The notes beneath the pieces were generated by a model, which worked only from the letters and a program-made list of their open reading frames with translations, did not search any database and was not told the origin of the DNA. Shown here one piece after another: positions 1 to 6,355 of a DNA stretch of 6,871 nucleotides. The first letter of the stretch is position 1. Each line of letters starts with the position of its first letter. Position numbers and translations under genes: made by a program. The stretch is taken from positions 1 through 6,871 of the forward strand of contig CBFGRV010000111.1 of NCBI GenBank assembly GCA_965651265.1, written 5' to 3'. The DNA comes from CBFGRV01 sp965651265. Its GTDB lineage: Bacteria; Bacteroidota; Rhodothermia; Rhodothermales; VXPQ01.

Positions 1-539
1 ACCGCGCGCGCATCCAGGCCACGGCTGGACGAAAGGCGCGCGAGCAGACGATTGCGCTGCTTGAGCACGCGCCGGTACTTCAGGAGGGTGTCCAGATAGA
101 TCGGGCGAGCCTGGCTCAACAGGTTGTCCATGAACCGACGTCGCTCCTCCGGTCCGCCGGCGGTCAGCGAGGCATCCTCGGGGGAGAAAACGACGACGGG
201 CAGCTCCCCGACGACGTCCGCAAGCCGATCCAGAGGCGCGCGATTCAAGAAGAGCCTCTTGCCTTCGCCGGGCACGTAGGCCATACGGACATTTATCGAG
301 CGCCCGTCGTCGCGCACGAACGTGCCTTCGACCTCGGTGTAGCGTGCTCCCTTGCGGACCACGAACCGGTCACTCGAGGTCACAAAGCTCTTGCCCAGAC
401 AGAGATAGTGGATGGCCTCGAGGATGTTCGTCTTGCCGGCGCCGTTCGGCCCATGGAAGAGATTCACCGACGTCCCAAAATCGCACGAACTGCGCTCATG
501 GGCACGAAAAGACGTCATGCGAAGGGACTGAATGACCAT
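1..539 (-). CDS. recF: DNA replication and repair protein RecF, N-terminal part (cut by window edge)
   Basis: RecF is an SMC/ABC-like ATPase that, with RecO and RecR, helps load RecA at single-stranded gaps. The visible 179 residues begin MVIQSLRMTSFRAHE, the usual RecF opening strand. A Walker A motif, GPNGAGKT, lies at residues 30-37. The family segment FSPED...GGPEERRRFMD follows at about residues 118-138. The gene runs off the left end, so about half of a typical 350-380-residue protein is seen, and the ABC signature, Walker B and C-terminus are missing. I chose the ATG at 537-539 because the family's N-terminus fits there and no in-frame ATG or GTG lies just upstream. The bases before it are pyrimidine-rich on the coding strand, so there is no Shine-Dalgarno sequence. 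It is divergent from murQ rather than downstream of dnaN, the arrangement common elsewhere. Identification is secure. Confidence 0.96.
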   Translation of the reverse strand, partial: MVIQSLRMTSFRAHERSSCDFGTSVNLFHGPNGAGKTNILEAIHYLCLGKSFVTSSDRFVVRKGARYTEVEGTFVRDDGRSINVRMAYVPGEGKRLFLNRAPLDRLADVVGELPVVVFSPEDASLTAGGPEERRRFMDNLLSQARPIYLDTLLKYRRVLKQRNRLLARLSSSRGLDARA

Positions 540-768
540 CGAGGAGGAGGGAGGGGGCTGAATGTCGGGCCTACTCGGCGAGATGTACGCTGCTGTTCGT
601 ACAATCGTTCGCAGCCGCGGCGTGTGCAGTATGGACGCCTCACTATTCCGGAAACCGGATCGAGCTTGCGTGAAGTCTCCGGTACTTTTCGCCGACGCAC
701 GCTGCTTACGCGCCGAATGATTCTTTCAGAAAGTAGTTTACTCCATCCCGTCACTAAGAAGACCAGAC
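540..768. promoter_or_regulatory. Divergent recF/murQ intergenic region with two short palindromes
   Basis: These 229 bases separate the start codons of two diverging genes, so promoters for both should lie here. I see two small perfect inverted repeats: TCCGG-AAA-CCGGA at 647-659 and CTTTC-A-GAAAG at 723-733, the second 35 bp before the murQ start. Either could be an operator, but short palindromes arise by chance and I recognise no regulator's consensus. No convincing -35/-10 pair or Bacteroidota-type TTTG/TAnnTTTG pair stands out. No credible small gene was found. Confidence 0.4.
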
Positions 769-1701
769 ATGTCAGAGATCCAGCCCTCTCCACTGTTCAC
801 CGAAATCGAGAAGCTCTCCACGGAGCAGCGCAATCCGCGTTCAATGGACATCGACGTGGCGTCGGTCCGAGAGATATTGGAGATCATCAATACCGAGGAC
901 CACAAGGTACCCATCGCGGTGCGCGAAGAGATTCCGTACATCGTAGAGGCCGTCGAGATCGTCGTCGACAGTCTCAAGCAGGGGGGACGCCTTATCTACG
1001 TGGGGGCGGGAACGAGCGGGCGACTGGGCATTCTGGATGCGTCGGAGTGTCCTCCCACCTTCGGGACGGATCCCGAGATGATTCAAGGGCTGATCGCGGG
1101 AGGGCAGAAGGCCGTTTTCCGCGCCCAGGAAGGCGCCGAGGATGTCGAGGAGCACGGCGCGAGGGATCTCAAGGAAATCGACCTGCGGCCGCCCGACGTG
1201 GTGTGCGGCATTGCGGCCAGCCGTAGAACGCCTTATGTCGTGGGGGCGGTCAAGTACGCTCGTGAGATAGGCTGCAAGACGCTTTACGTCACGACCAACC
1301 CGCGCTCGGAGTTCAATCTGGATGTCGATGTGGCCATCTGTCCGGTTGTCGGGCCCGAAGTCATTATGGGCTCAACCCGGATGAAGAGCGGGACGGCGCA
1401 GAAGCTGGTCTTGAACATGCTGACGACGGCTTCGATGATCCGCATGGGCAAGGTCTATCAGAATATGATGGTCGACCTCCAGATGACGAGTCAGAAGCTG
1501 GTCGAGCGATCGAAACGGACGGTCATGACCGTCACCGGGCTTTCCTATGCCGAAGCGAGCCGGCTGCTGGAGGAGGCGGACGGTCACGTCAAGACGGCGA
1601 TCGTGATGCACTTCGGCCGCGTCGGTCCGGGCGAGGCCCGCGAGCTGCTTCAGCGCGCCGACGGGTTCGTGCGCAGGGCCATCGAATCGGCCCCGGCATG
1701 A
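769..1701 (+). CDS. murQ: N-acetylmuramic acid 6-phosphate etherase MurQ
   Basis: MurQ is a cytoplasmic enzyme that cleaves the D-lactyl ether of N-acetylmuramic acid 6-phosphate, giving N-acetylglucosamine 6-phosphate and D-lactate, in peptidoglycan recycling. The 310-residue product matches the family length (E. coli about 298). The SIS sugar-phosphate domain contains GRLIYVGAGTSGRLGILDASECPP at residues 73-96, abbreviated here to its core GAGTSGRLG at 79-87. Residues Glu93 (DASE) and Glu124 (EGAED) line up with the E. coli catalytic Glu83 and Glu114. The family signature GPEVIMGSTRMKSGTAQK spans 195-212, and a helical C-terminal domain covers about 255-305. Residue 152 is Arg (AASRRTPYV) where E. 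coli has Gly. The ATG at 769 gives the expected N-terminus; only a weak AAGAAG lies upstream. No anmK, permease or other recycling gene is adjacent, and the parS palindrome begins seven bases past the stop codon. Confidence 0.97.
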   Translation: MSEIQPSPLFTEIEKLSTEQRNPRSMDIDVASVREILEIINTEDHKVPIAVREEIPYIVEAVEIVVDSLKQGGRLIYVGAGTSGRLGILDASECPPTFGTDPEMIQGLIAGGQKAVFRAQEGAEDVEEHGARDLKEIDLRPPDVVCGIAASRRTPYVVGAVKYAREIGCKTLYVTTNPRSEFNLDVDVAICPVVGPEVIMGSTRMKSGTAQKLVLNMLTTASMIRMGKVYQNMMVDLQMTSQKLVERSKRTVMTVTGLSYAEASRLLEEADGHVKTAIVMHFGRVGPGEARELLQRADGFVRRAIESAPA

Positions 1702-1707
1702 CGCTGG

Positions 1708-1723
1708 TGTTTCACGTGAAACA
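1708..1723. other. parS centromere-like site (ParB-binding palindrome)
   Basis: TGTTTCACGTGAAACA is a perfect 16-bp palindrome that matches the chromosomal parS consensus (GTTnCACGTGAAAC core) completely. The flanking G and C extend the symmetry to 18 bp, 1707-1724. parS is the loading site at which ParB closes into a CTP-dependent sliding clamp and spreads along DNA, directing origin segregation and SMC recruitment. It sits in the murQ-mfd intergenic region just after the murQ stop codon. An exact match to a defined 16-mer is very unlikely by chance in a window this size. No parA or parB gene is visible here, so function is inferred from sequence alone. Confidence 0.9.
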
Positions 1724-1769
1724 CATAGAGAACATGCGCGGAGGATTCGTCGAATGATGGCAGTAACTC

Positions 1770-1790
1770 CTTAATATTTAAGCATATACA
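1770..1790. promoter_or_regulatory. AT-rich island, possible mfd promoter region
   Basis: The stretch around CTTAATATTTAAGCATATAC is conspicuously AT-rich in a GC-rich setting. It contains an imperfectly spaced palindrome (CTTAA-TAT-TTAAG, 1770-1782) and a -10-like TATACA at 1785-1790. I see no matching -35 element at the right spacing, nor the Bacteroidota TTTG element. If transcription of mfd starts just downstream, its leader would be about 150 nt and would include both hairpins at 1805-1883. This is a weak prediction based on composition and position. Confidence 0.25.
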
Positions 1791-1804
1791 GGGACCGTAG
1801 TTTA

Positions 1805-1848
1805 GCCGCGTATCCGTTCTGAACTTCCGCGGCCCGTCATCGTTTTTT
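1805..1848 (+). terminator. Possible weak hairpin with downstream T6 tract
   Basis: GCCGCG at 1805-1810 can pair with CGCGGC at 1828-1833 (six G:C pairs, 17-nt loop), and a run of six T lies at 1843-1848. The T tract starts nine bases after the stem, further than in a classical intrinsic terminator, and the loop is large. It could terminate murQ transcription, or simply be part of the mfd leader. Low confidence. Confidence 0.2.
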
Positions 1849-1859
1849 GGATCGCTGAT

Positions 1860-1883
1860 GCCGTAGCTCGCGAGGGCTACGGC
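1860..1883 (+). other. Strong stem-loop with GCGA tetraloop upstream of mfd
   Basis: GCCGTAGCTC (1860-1869) pairs with GGGCTACGGC (1874-1883) over ten positions, nine Watson-Crick and one T-G wobble, closing a GCGA loop of the stable GNRA class. Three T residues follow directly. It lies 59 bases before the mfd start codon. It may be an intrinsic terminator with a short T tract, the 3' end of a small RNA, or a structured element in the mfd 5' leader. Pairing is seen directly; the role is not. Confidence 0.5.
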
Positions 1884-1942
1884 TTTGCCCATTTGCAGAA
1901 ATTCGATGTTATGCCTCCGGGTGAGGCTCCCAATTCTCGTTC

Positions 1943-4900
1943 ATGGCCCTCTCCTCCATCTATCAACAGATCGCGCCTTCCGACGTCTTTGTCCACGTAG
2001 CAAAGTGGTGCAACAGCAGGAGGGGGGGTGTTCCGTCGTCCCTGCTGGTCAAGGGGCTGATCGGTTCGTTGCCCTCGTTCTTATTGCGCAAGCTGGTCGA
2101 CGACGTGAGCGTGCCCGTCGTCTGCATCGCGCCCGATGAAGACGCCGCCGCGTACCTCCACAGCGACATCACGCAGCTTCTGAGAGATGACCTCCGGGCT
2201 CTTCGACTGCCGTCGACCGGCCACAAGGCATACGACGAGGAGCAGATGGAAGACCCGGGTCCGATCATCGCACGGGCCGACGTACTCCAGCAGCTCTCCG
2301 AAGGCTTCGATGGGCTCATCATCACCAGTATCGATGCCCTCTTCGAGATGGTCCCCCCGGCCGAGGCGGTGCGAAAGGAGACGATCCCCATAGCCACGGG
2401 GATGATCATTTCGCCGAATGATCTCATTCAACGGCTCGTCGATCTTGGCTTCGAGCGCGTCGAGTTCGTGGAACAGCCCGGTGAAGTCGCGCTGCGAGGG
2501 GGGATCCTGGACGTCTACCCCTTTGCCGGCGAATATCCCATCCGCGCCGACTTTTTCGGGGATGAAATCGATCAGATCCGCGAGTTCGATCCCGGCACCC
2601 AGCGCTCTGTGAGCCGGCTTACGTCGGCAAGACTCGTCCCGAATCTCGAACGGCTTGGCGGCGAGACGAGCGTTTACACGTCCATCTTCAGCCACCTTCC
2701 GGCAGAGACCATCATCGTCAGCCTGGACGAGGTGCACCTCGTCGAGAAGGTTGACGAGCTGTTCGGCCAGGTGACGGATGCCTACGAGCAGGCACTCTCT
2801 CGCAACGGGACTGACGTCCCACTGGAGCCCGCACACCGGTACCTCAGCGGCGATGCCTTCGAGCGCGCGCTCCTGGAGCATTCGCGCATCCTACTGGGTG
2901 CCTTCAGCGGAACTACCGCCGAGGAAGTGCTCACCTTCAACGCACGTCCGCAGCCCGACTTCAACGGCAACATCCAACTGCTGCGCCGGCAGATCCTCGA
3001 AAACGCGCAACGCGGCATCGGCACGAACATCCTGTGCGACAGCCGCGGCCAGGAAATGCGCCTGCACGAGCTCCTCGAAGATGAAGCCGTGCAGCAGAAA
3101 GTCAGGCTTTCCGTCGAATCGCTACACGAAGGGTTCGAAATCCCCGACCTCGGATTGGCCGTCTACACGGACCACCAGATCTTCAACCGCTATCACCGGC
3201 CATCGTCTCGGGGACGGAAGCGTCGCTACGGCGGGTTGAGCCTCCGCGAAATCCAGAACCTGGCCATCGGCGACTTCGTCGTCCACGTTGACTACGGCAT
3301 CGGCCGCTTTTCCGGGCTTCATCGCATCACCGTCCGCGGCAAACAGCAGGAGGCCGTCCGCATCCTCTTCCAGGATGACGACGTGCTTTACGTCAATGTC
3401 AATGCCCTCTACAAGCTGCACAAATACTCCGGCAAGGAGGGTCATCAGCCCAAACTAACGAAGCTGGGCTCGGGGCAGTGGGAGCGCACGAAATCGCGCA
3501 CGAAGCGGCGTGTCAAAGACATCGCGCGCGACCTCATCAAGCTCTACGCCAGGAGGAAGGCCTCCAACGGGCACGCTTTCTCCGGCGATTCCGTCTGGCA
3601 GCGGGAGATGGAGGCCTCCTTCCGGTACGAAGACACGCCGGATCAGGCTACAGCCAGCGAGGCCGTCAAGCAGGACATGGAGGCGCCCGTCCCAATGGAC
3701 CGTCTGGTATGCGGAGATGTCGGCTTCGGCAAAACGGAGATCGCCGTCCGCGCGGCCTTCAAGGCTGTTCAGGATGGCAAACAAGTCGCTGTGCTTGTGC
3801 CGACCACCATCCTCGCGGCCCAGCACTACGAGACCTTCACCAGCCGCCTGGAGCGCTATCCCGTGCGAATAGAGGCGCTGTCCCGCTTTCGGTCCGCCGC
3901 CGAGCAAAAGCAGATCGTTGCCGACGCCGCCGAGGGCAAGGTCGACATCGTCATCGGCACACACCGGCTCACCTCCAAAGACGTCCAGTTCAAGGATCTC
4001 GGCCTACTCATCATAGACGAAGAGCAGCGTTTCGGCGTCGCCGCCAAAGAGCGCCTCCGGAAGCTGCGTGCGGAGGTCGACACGCTCACCCTCACCGCTA
4101 CTCCCATCCCGCGGACGCTCCAGTTCTCGCTGCTGGGCGCGCGCGATCTGTCCATCATCGCCACGCCGCCGCCGAACCGGCAGCCCATCGAAACGGAGAT
4201 CCACACCTTCGACAAGGACCTCATCCGCGACGCCATCCTGTACGAAGTCAGCCGCGGAGGCCAGGTTTTCTTCATCCACAATCGGGTGCAGTCCATCGAC
4301 GAGATTTCCTCGATGCTACGACTCATCGTGCCGGACGTGCGCATCCGAACGGCTCACGGGCAGATGAAGTCCTCCGATCTGGAGAAGGTTATGCTGGATT
4401 TCATCGAAGGCAAGTTTGACGTACTCGTCAGCACGAACATCATCGAGAACGGGCTCGACATCTCGAACGCCAACACCATCATCATCAACCGCGCGGACCG
4501 CTTCGGACTGGCGGAGCTTCATCAGCTTCGCGGGCGCGTCGGGCGCTCGGACCGAAAGGCGTTCTGCTATCTGCTCGTCCCGTCCATCCACGGGCTCACG
4601 CGCGAGGCCCGGCAGCGCCTTCAGGCGGTGGAGGAGTTCAGCGATCTGGGCAGCGGATTCAATCTGGCGATGCGGGACATGGATATCCGGGGAGCCGGCA
4701 ACCTGCTCGGGGGAGAGCAGAGCGGCTTCATCAATGACGTCGGGTTCGAGACGTACCACAAGATCCTGGATGAAGCCGTCAAGGAACTGCGCGAGGAGGA
4801 GTTCAGCGACGTATTCGGGGACGAGCACGTGCCCCGGGCCCAGGAATCGGTGGTCGACGTGGAGGAGGATGCCTATATCCCTGAGGAGTATGTCTCCAAC

Positions 4901-5311
4901 CATGTCGAGCGGCTGAATATCTACCGCCGGATCAGCGAAGCCGAAGATGCGGAGACGATCGATGCCATTCGCGACGAGCTCATCGACCGCTTCGGCGACC
5001 TCCCCCGCGAGGTCGAACATCTCCTGATCGCTGCCGACATCAAGCGTCTGGCGTACCACCTGCGCCTCCCGAAGGTCGTCTTCAAGAACGAGCGCCTCTT
5101 TCTCTACACGCCGGAGCAGGAGGACGATCCGTACTTCTTCGAGCACGTCTTCCACGATCTGCTCGAGCGGCTCAGCCGACTGGATCGGCGATATGTTCTC
5201 AAGGACCAGAGCGGCAAGAAGCTTCGCGCGATCGTTCAGGACGTGCCGACTCTCGAGGTGGCCAGTGAGGTGCTGGAAAAGCTGCAGCTTGCGGATAGGG
5301 TAGCGGCTTAG
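1943..5311 (+). CDS. mfd: Transcription-repair coupling factor Mfd
   Basis: Mfd is a DNA translocase that removes RNA polymerase stalled at lesions and recruits UvrA for transcription-coupled nucleotide excision repair. The 1122-residue length is close to E. coli (1148). The UvrB-like module occupies the N-terminal part; Arg185, Arg201 and Phe205 align with the E. coli UvrA-contact residues Arg165, Arg181 and Phe185. The RNA polymerase-interacting domain is at about 436-510 (IGDFVVHVDYGIGRFSG). The RecG-like motor follows with Walker A GDVGFGKTE at 591-599, DEEQ at 692-695, TATPIPRT at 718-725 and motif VI QLRGRVGRS at 861-869. The TRG-type segment DIRGAGNLLGGEQSG is at 914-928, and the C-terminal autoinhibitory domain at about 975-1100. 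The ATG at 1943 is the first start after an in-frame stop at 1922-1924, and no Shine-Dalgarno sequence precedes it. All motor motifs appear intact. Confidence 0.98.
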   Translation: MALSSIYQQIAPSDVFVHVAKWCNSRRGGVPSSLLVKGLIGSLPSFLLRKLVDDVSVPVVCIAPDEDAAAYLHSDITQLLRDDLRALRLPSTGHKAYDEEQMEDPGPIIARADVLQQLSEGFDGLIITSIDALFEMVPPAEAVRKETIPIATGMIISPNDLIQRLVDLGFERVEFVEQPGEVALRGGILDVYPFAGEYPIRADFFGDEIDQIREFDPGTQRSVSRLTSARLVPNLERLGGETSVYTSIFSHLPAETIIVSLDEVHLVEKVDELFGQVTDAYEQALSRNGTDVPLEPAHRYLSGDAFERALLEHSRILLGAFSGTTAEEVLTFNARPQPDFNGNIQLLRRQILENAQRGIGTNILCDSRGQEMRLHELLEDEAVQQKVRLSVESLHEGFEIPDLGLAVYTDHQIFNRYHRPSSRGRKRRYGGLSLREIQNLAIGDFVVHVDYGIGRFSGLHRITVRGKQQEAVRILFQDDDVLYVNVNALYKLHKYSGKEGHQPKLTKLGSGQWERTKSRTKRRVKDIARDLIKLYARRKASNGHAFSGDSVWQREMEASFRYEDTPDQATASEAVKQDMEAPVPMDRLVCGDVGFGKTEIAVRAAFKAVQDGKQVAVLVPTTILAAQHYETFTSRLERYPVRIEALSRFRSAAEQKQIVADAAEGKVDIVIGTHRLTSKDVQFKDLGLLIIDEEQRFGVAAKERLRKLRAEVDTLTLTATPIPRTLQFSLLGARDLSIIATPPPNRQPIETEIHTFDKDLIRDAILYEVSRGGQVFFIHNRVQSIDEISSMLRLIVPDVRIRTAHGQMKSSDLEKVMLDFIEGKFDVLVSTNIIENGLDISNANTIIINRADRFGLAELHQLRGRVGRSDRKAFCYLLVPSIHGLTREARQRLQAVEEFSDLGSGFNLAMRDMDIRGAGNLLGGEQSGFINDVGFETYHKILDEAVKELREEEFSDVFGDEHVPRAQESVVDVEEDAYIPEEYVSNHVERLNIYRRISEAEDAETIDAIRDELIDRFGDLPREVEHLLIAADIKRLAYHLRLPKVVFKNERLFLYTPEQEDDPYFFEHVFHDLLERLSRLDRRYVLKDQSGKKLRAIVQDVPTLEVASEVLEKLQLADRVAA

Positions 5312-5332
5312 GTCGTCGCCGCCGGACTACCG

Positions 5333-6304
5333 TCAGCCGTAAAGCGCGACCGTGGCGGCGGCCTGGGCCCGCACGAACTCCTGCAACTCGGCCGGCTCTT
5401 CGACGAAGGCGCCCGTACCCCAGCGGATCAGCCACTGGGCGACGTACTCCAGGTTCTCGAAATAAAACGTGACCCGGACGTGCTCGTCCGTCGTTTCCTC
5501 CTCGTGGATCTCCGCAGGAATGCTGCGGCGCGCCCACTGGTAGACGTTCCGATTGAATCGCACGACAATGCGGCGCGGCTCGCTGCCCCCGCTTTCCTTG
5601 ACGAATTCTGCGAGGTCGAAGTCCGCGGGCGGCTCGAACGTCTCGAACAGCACGTGCATGTTCTGGATGCTGTCGAGACGGAAGTTTCGCACATTACCCC
5701 GCAAGTGATCGTAGGCGATGAGGTTCCAGTGATCCGTGTAATAGACGAGGCCGAGCGGGTCCACTTTGCGCTTCGTCACCTCGTCGCGGCTCTGCACATA
5801 GTACTCCATAATGACCGACCGCTGCTTCGCGACGGCTTCGCTGAGCTCGTACCAGCGGCCCTTCTCATCGTCTTCGTCGGTGGGGGAGTAGAGCCAGTAC
5901 GGATCCAGAACGGTGCGCGACTTCAGACTGTCGATGTATTCGCGCACTTCGTTGGGTAGCACGGATCGGATCTTGAGCTCCACCTCATCCGCATCCCGGC
6001 GGAGGGACGCATCGGGCTGGAGCTTCATGAACTCGGTACCGATGAGCAGCGTGGCCGCCTCGCGCGCCGACAGCATGAGCGGCGGCAGCTGGTATCCTTC
6101 CAAAATCTCGTAGCCGCCGCCTTCCGCGTACGTTAGCGGCACACCTGACTCCGTGAGCGCACGGAGATCACGAAAAACCGTCCGACGGCTCACGCCGAAA
6201 TGCTCGGCCAACTCGCGCGAACTCATGTTCGGACGGTTCTGAAGGAGCAGGATCAGCGCAAAGAGACGTTCGGTTCGGTTCAGCGACCGGTCCGTGTTGC
6301 TCAT
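5333..6304 (-). CDS. HTH/WYL-domain transcriptional regulator (YafY-like)
   Basis: This 323-residue protein has the layout of WYL-family regulators. An N-terminal winged helix-turn-helix at about residues 11-58 includes SSRELAEHFGVSRRTVFRDL. A linker follows, then a WYL domain at about 135-220 with DPLGLVYYTDHWNLIAYD (182-199) and the conserved NFRLDSI (207-213). A C-terminal WCX-type domain covers about 244-315. The name-giving W-Y-L triplet reads W-N-L here (193-195). WYL domains are ligand or nucleic-acid sensors; PafBC and DriD, which act in DNA-damage responses, belong to this family. The target and ligand of this one are unknown. It is convergent with mfd, with 21 bp between stop codons, and lies 51 bp downstream of rsmG on the same strand, so co-transcription is possible. 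The ATG at 6302-6304 gives a natural N-terminus but has no Shine-Dalgarno sequence. Confidence 0.93.
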   Translation of the reverse strand: MSNTDRSLNRTERLFALILLLQNRPNMSSRELAEHFGVSRRTVFRDLRALTESGVPLTYAEGGGYEILEGYQLPPLMLSAREAATLLIGTEFMKLQPDASLRRDADEVELKIRSVLPNEVREYIDSLKSRTVLDPYWLYSPTDEDDEKGRWYELSEAVAKQRSVIMEYYVQSRDEVTKRKVDPLGLVYYTDHWNLIAYDHLRGNVRNFRLDSIQNMHVLFETFEPPADFDLAEFVKESGGSEPRRIVVRFNRNVYQWARRSIPAEIHEEETTDEHVRVTFYFENLEYVAQWLIRWGTGAFVEEPAELQEFVRAQAAATVALYG

Positions 6305-6355
6305 GTCGTGGGATGGATGGATGACGTCGCGCTAATCAACGTGTCTCGCCGATGC
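6305..6355. other. Short rsmG-WYL spacer with GGAT triplication
   Basis: This 51-bp gap lies between two minus-strand genes. It contains three tandem copies of GGAT at 6311-6322, which read ATCC on the coding strand immediately before the regulator's start codon. I see no terminator hairpin or T tract, which leaves read-through from rsmG possible. A separate promoter cannot be excluded. Confidence 0.4.

Noticed and set aside
408..1226. 272-codon plus-strand open frame spanning recF antisense, the intergenic region and murQ
   Set aside because: It overlaps two well-supported genes and has a basic, compositionally biased translation with no domain.
1885..2139. TTG-initiated 84-codon frame overlapping the mfd start
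   Set aside because: Most of it lies out of frame within mfd and it has no recognisable sequence.
2081..2881. 266-codon open frame on the minus strand
   Set aside because: It is fully antisense to the Mfd N-terminal region, with no recognisable motifs.
3478..4419. 313-codon plus-strand open frame in another frame of mfd
   Set aside because: Its Arg/Gly/His-rich, low-complexity translation is typical of a frame-shifted GC-rich gene, and Mfd motifs are continuous in the true frame.
4826..4831. CACGTG core inside mfd, as a second parS site
   Set aside because: The flanks (GAG and CCC) do not match the GTTT/AAAC arms needed for ParB binding.
4316..5155. 279-codon open frame on the minus strand
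   Set aside because: It lies wholly antisense to the conserved Mfd motor and C-terminal coding sequence, and its translation shows no recognisable domain; long antisense frames are expected at high GC.
5317..5361. Hairpin between CGCCGCC and GGCGGCG as a bidirectional terminator
   Set aside because: The loop is about 30 nt and no T tract follows; it extends into WYL coding sequence, so the pairing is probably incidental.
5651..5656. CACGTG core inside the WYL gene, as a second parS site
   Set aside because: The flanks (CAG and CAT) lack the parS arms, and the hexamer alone is common.
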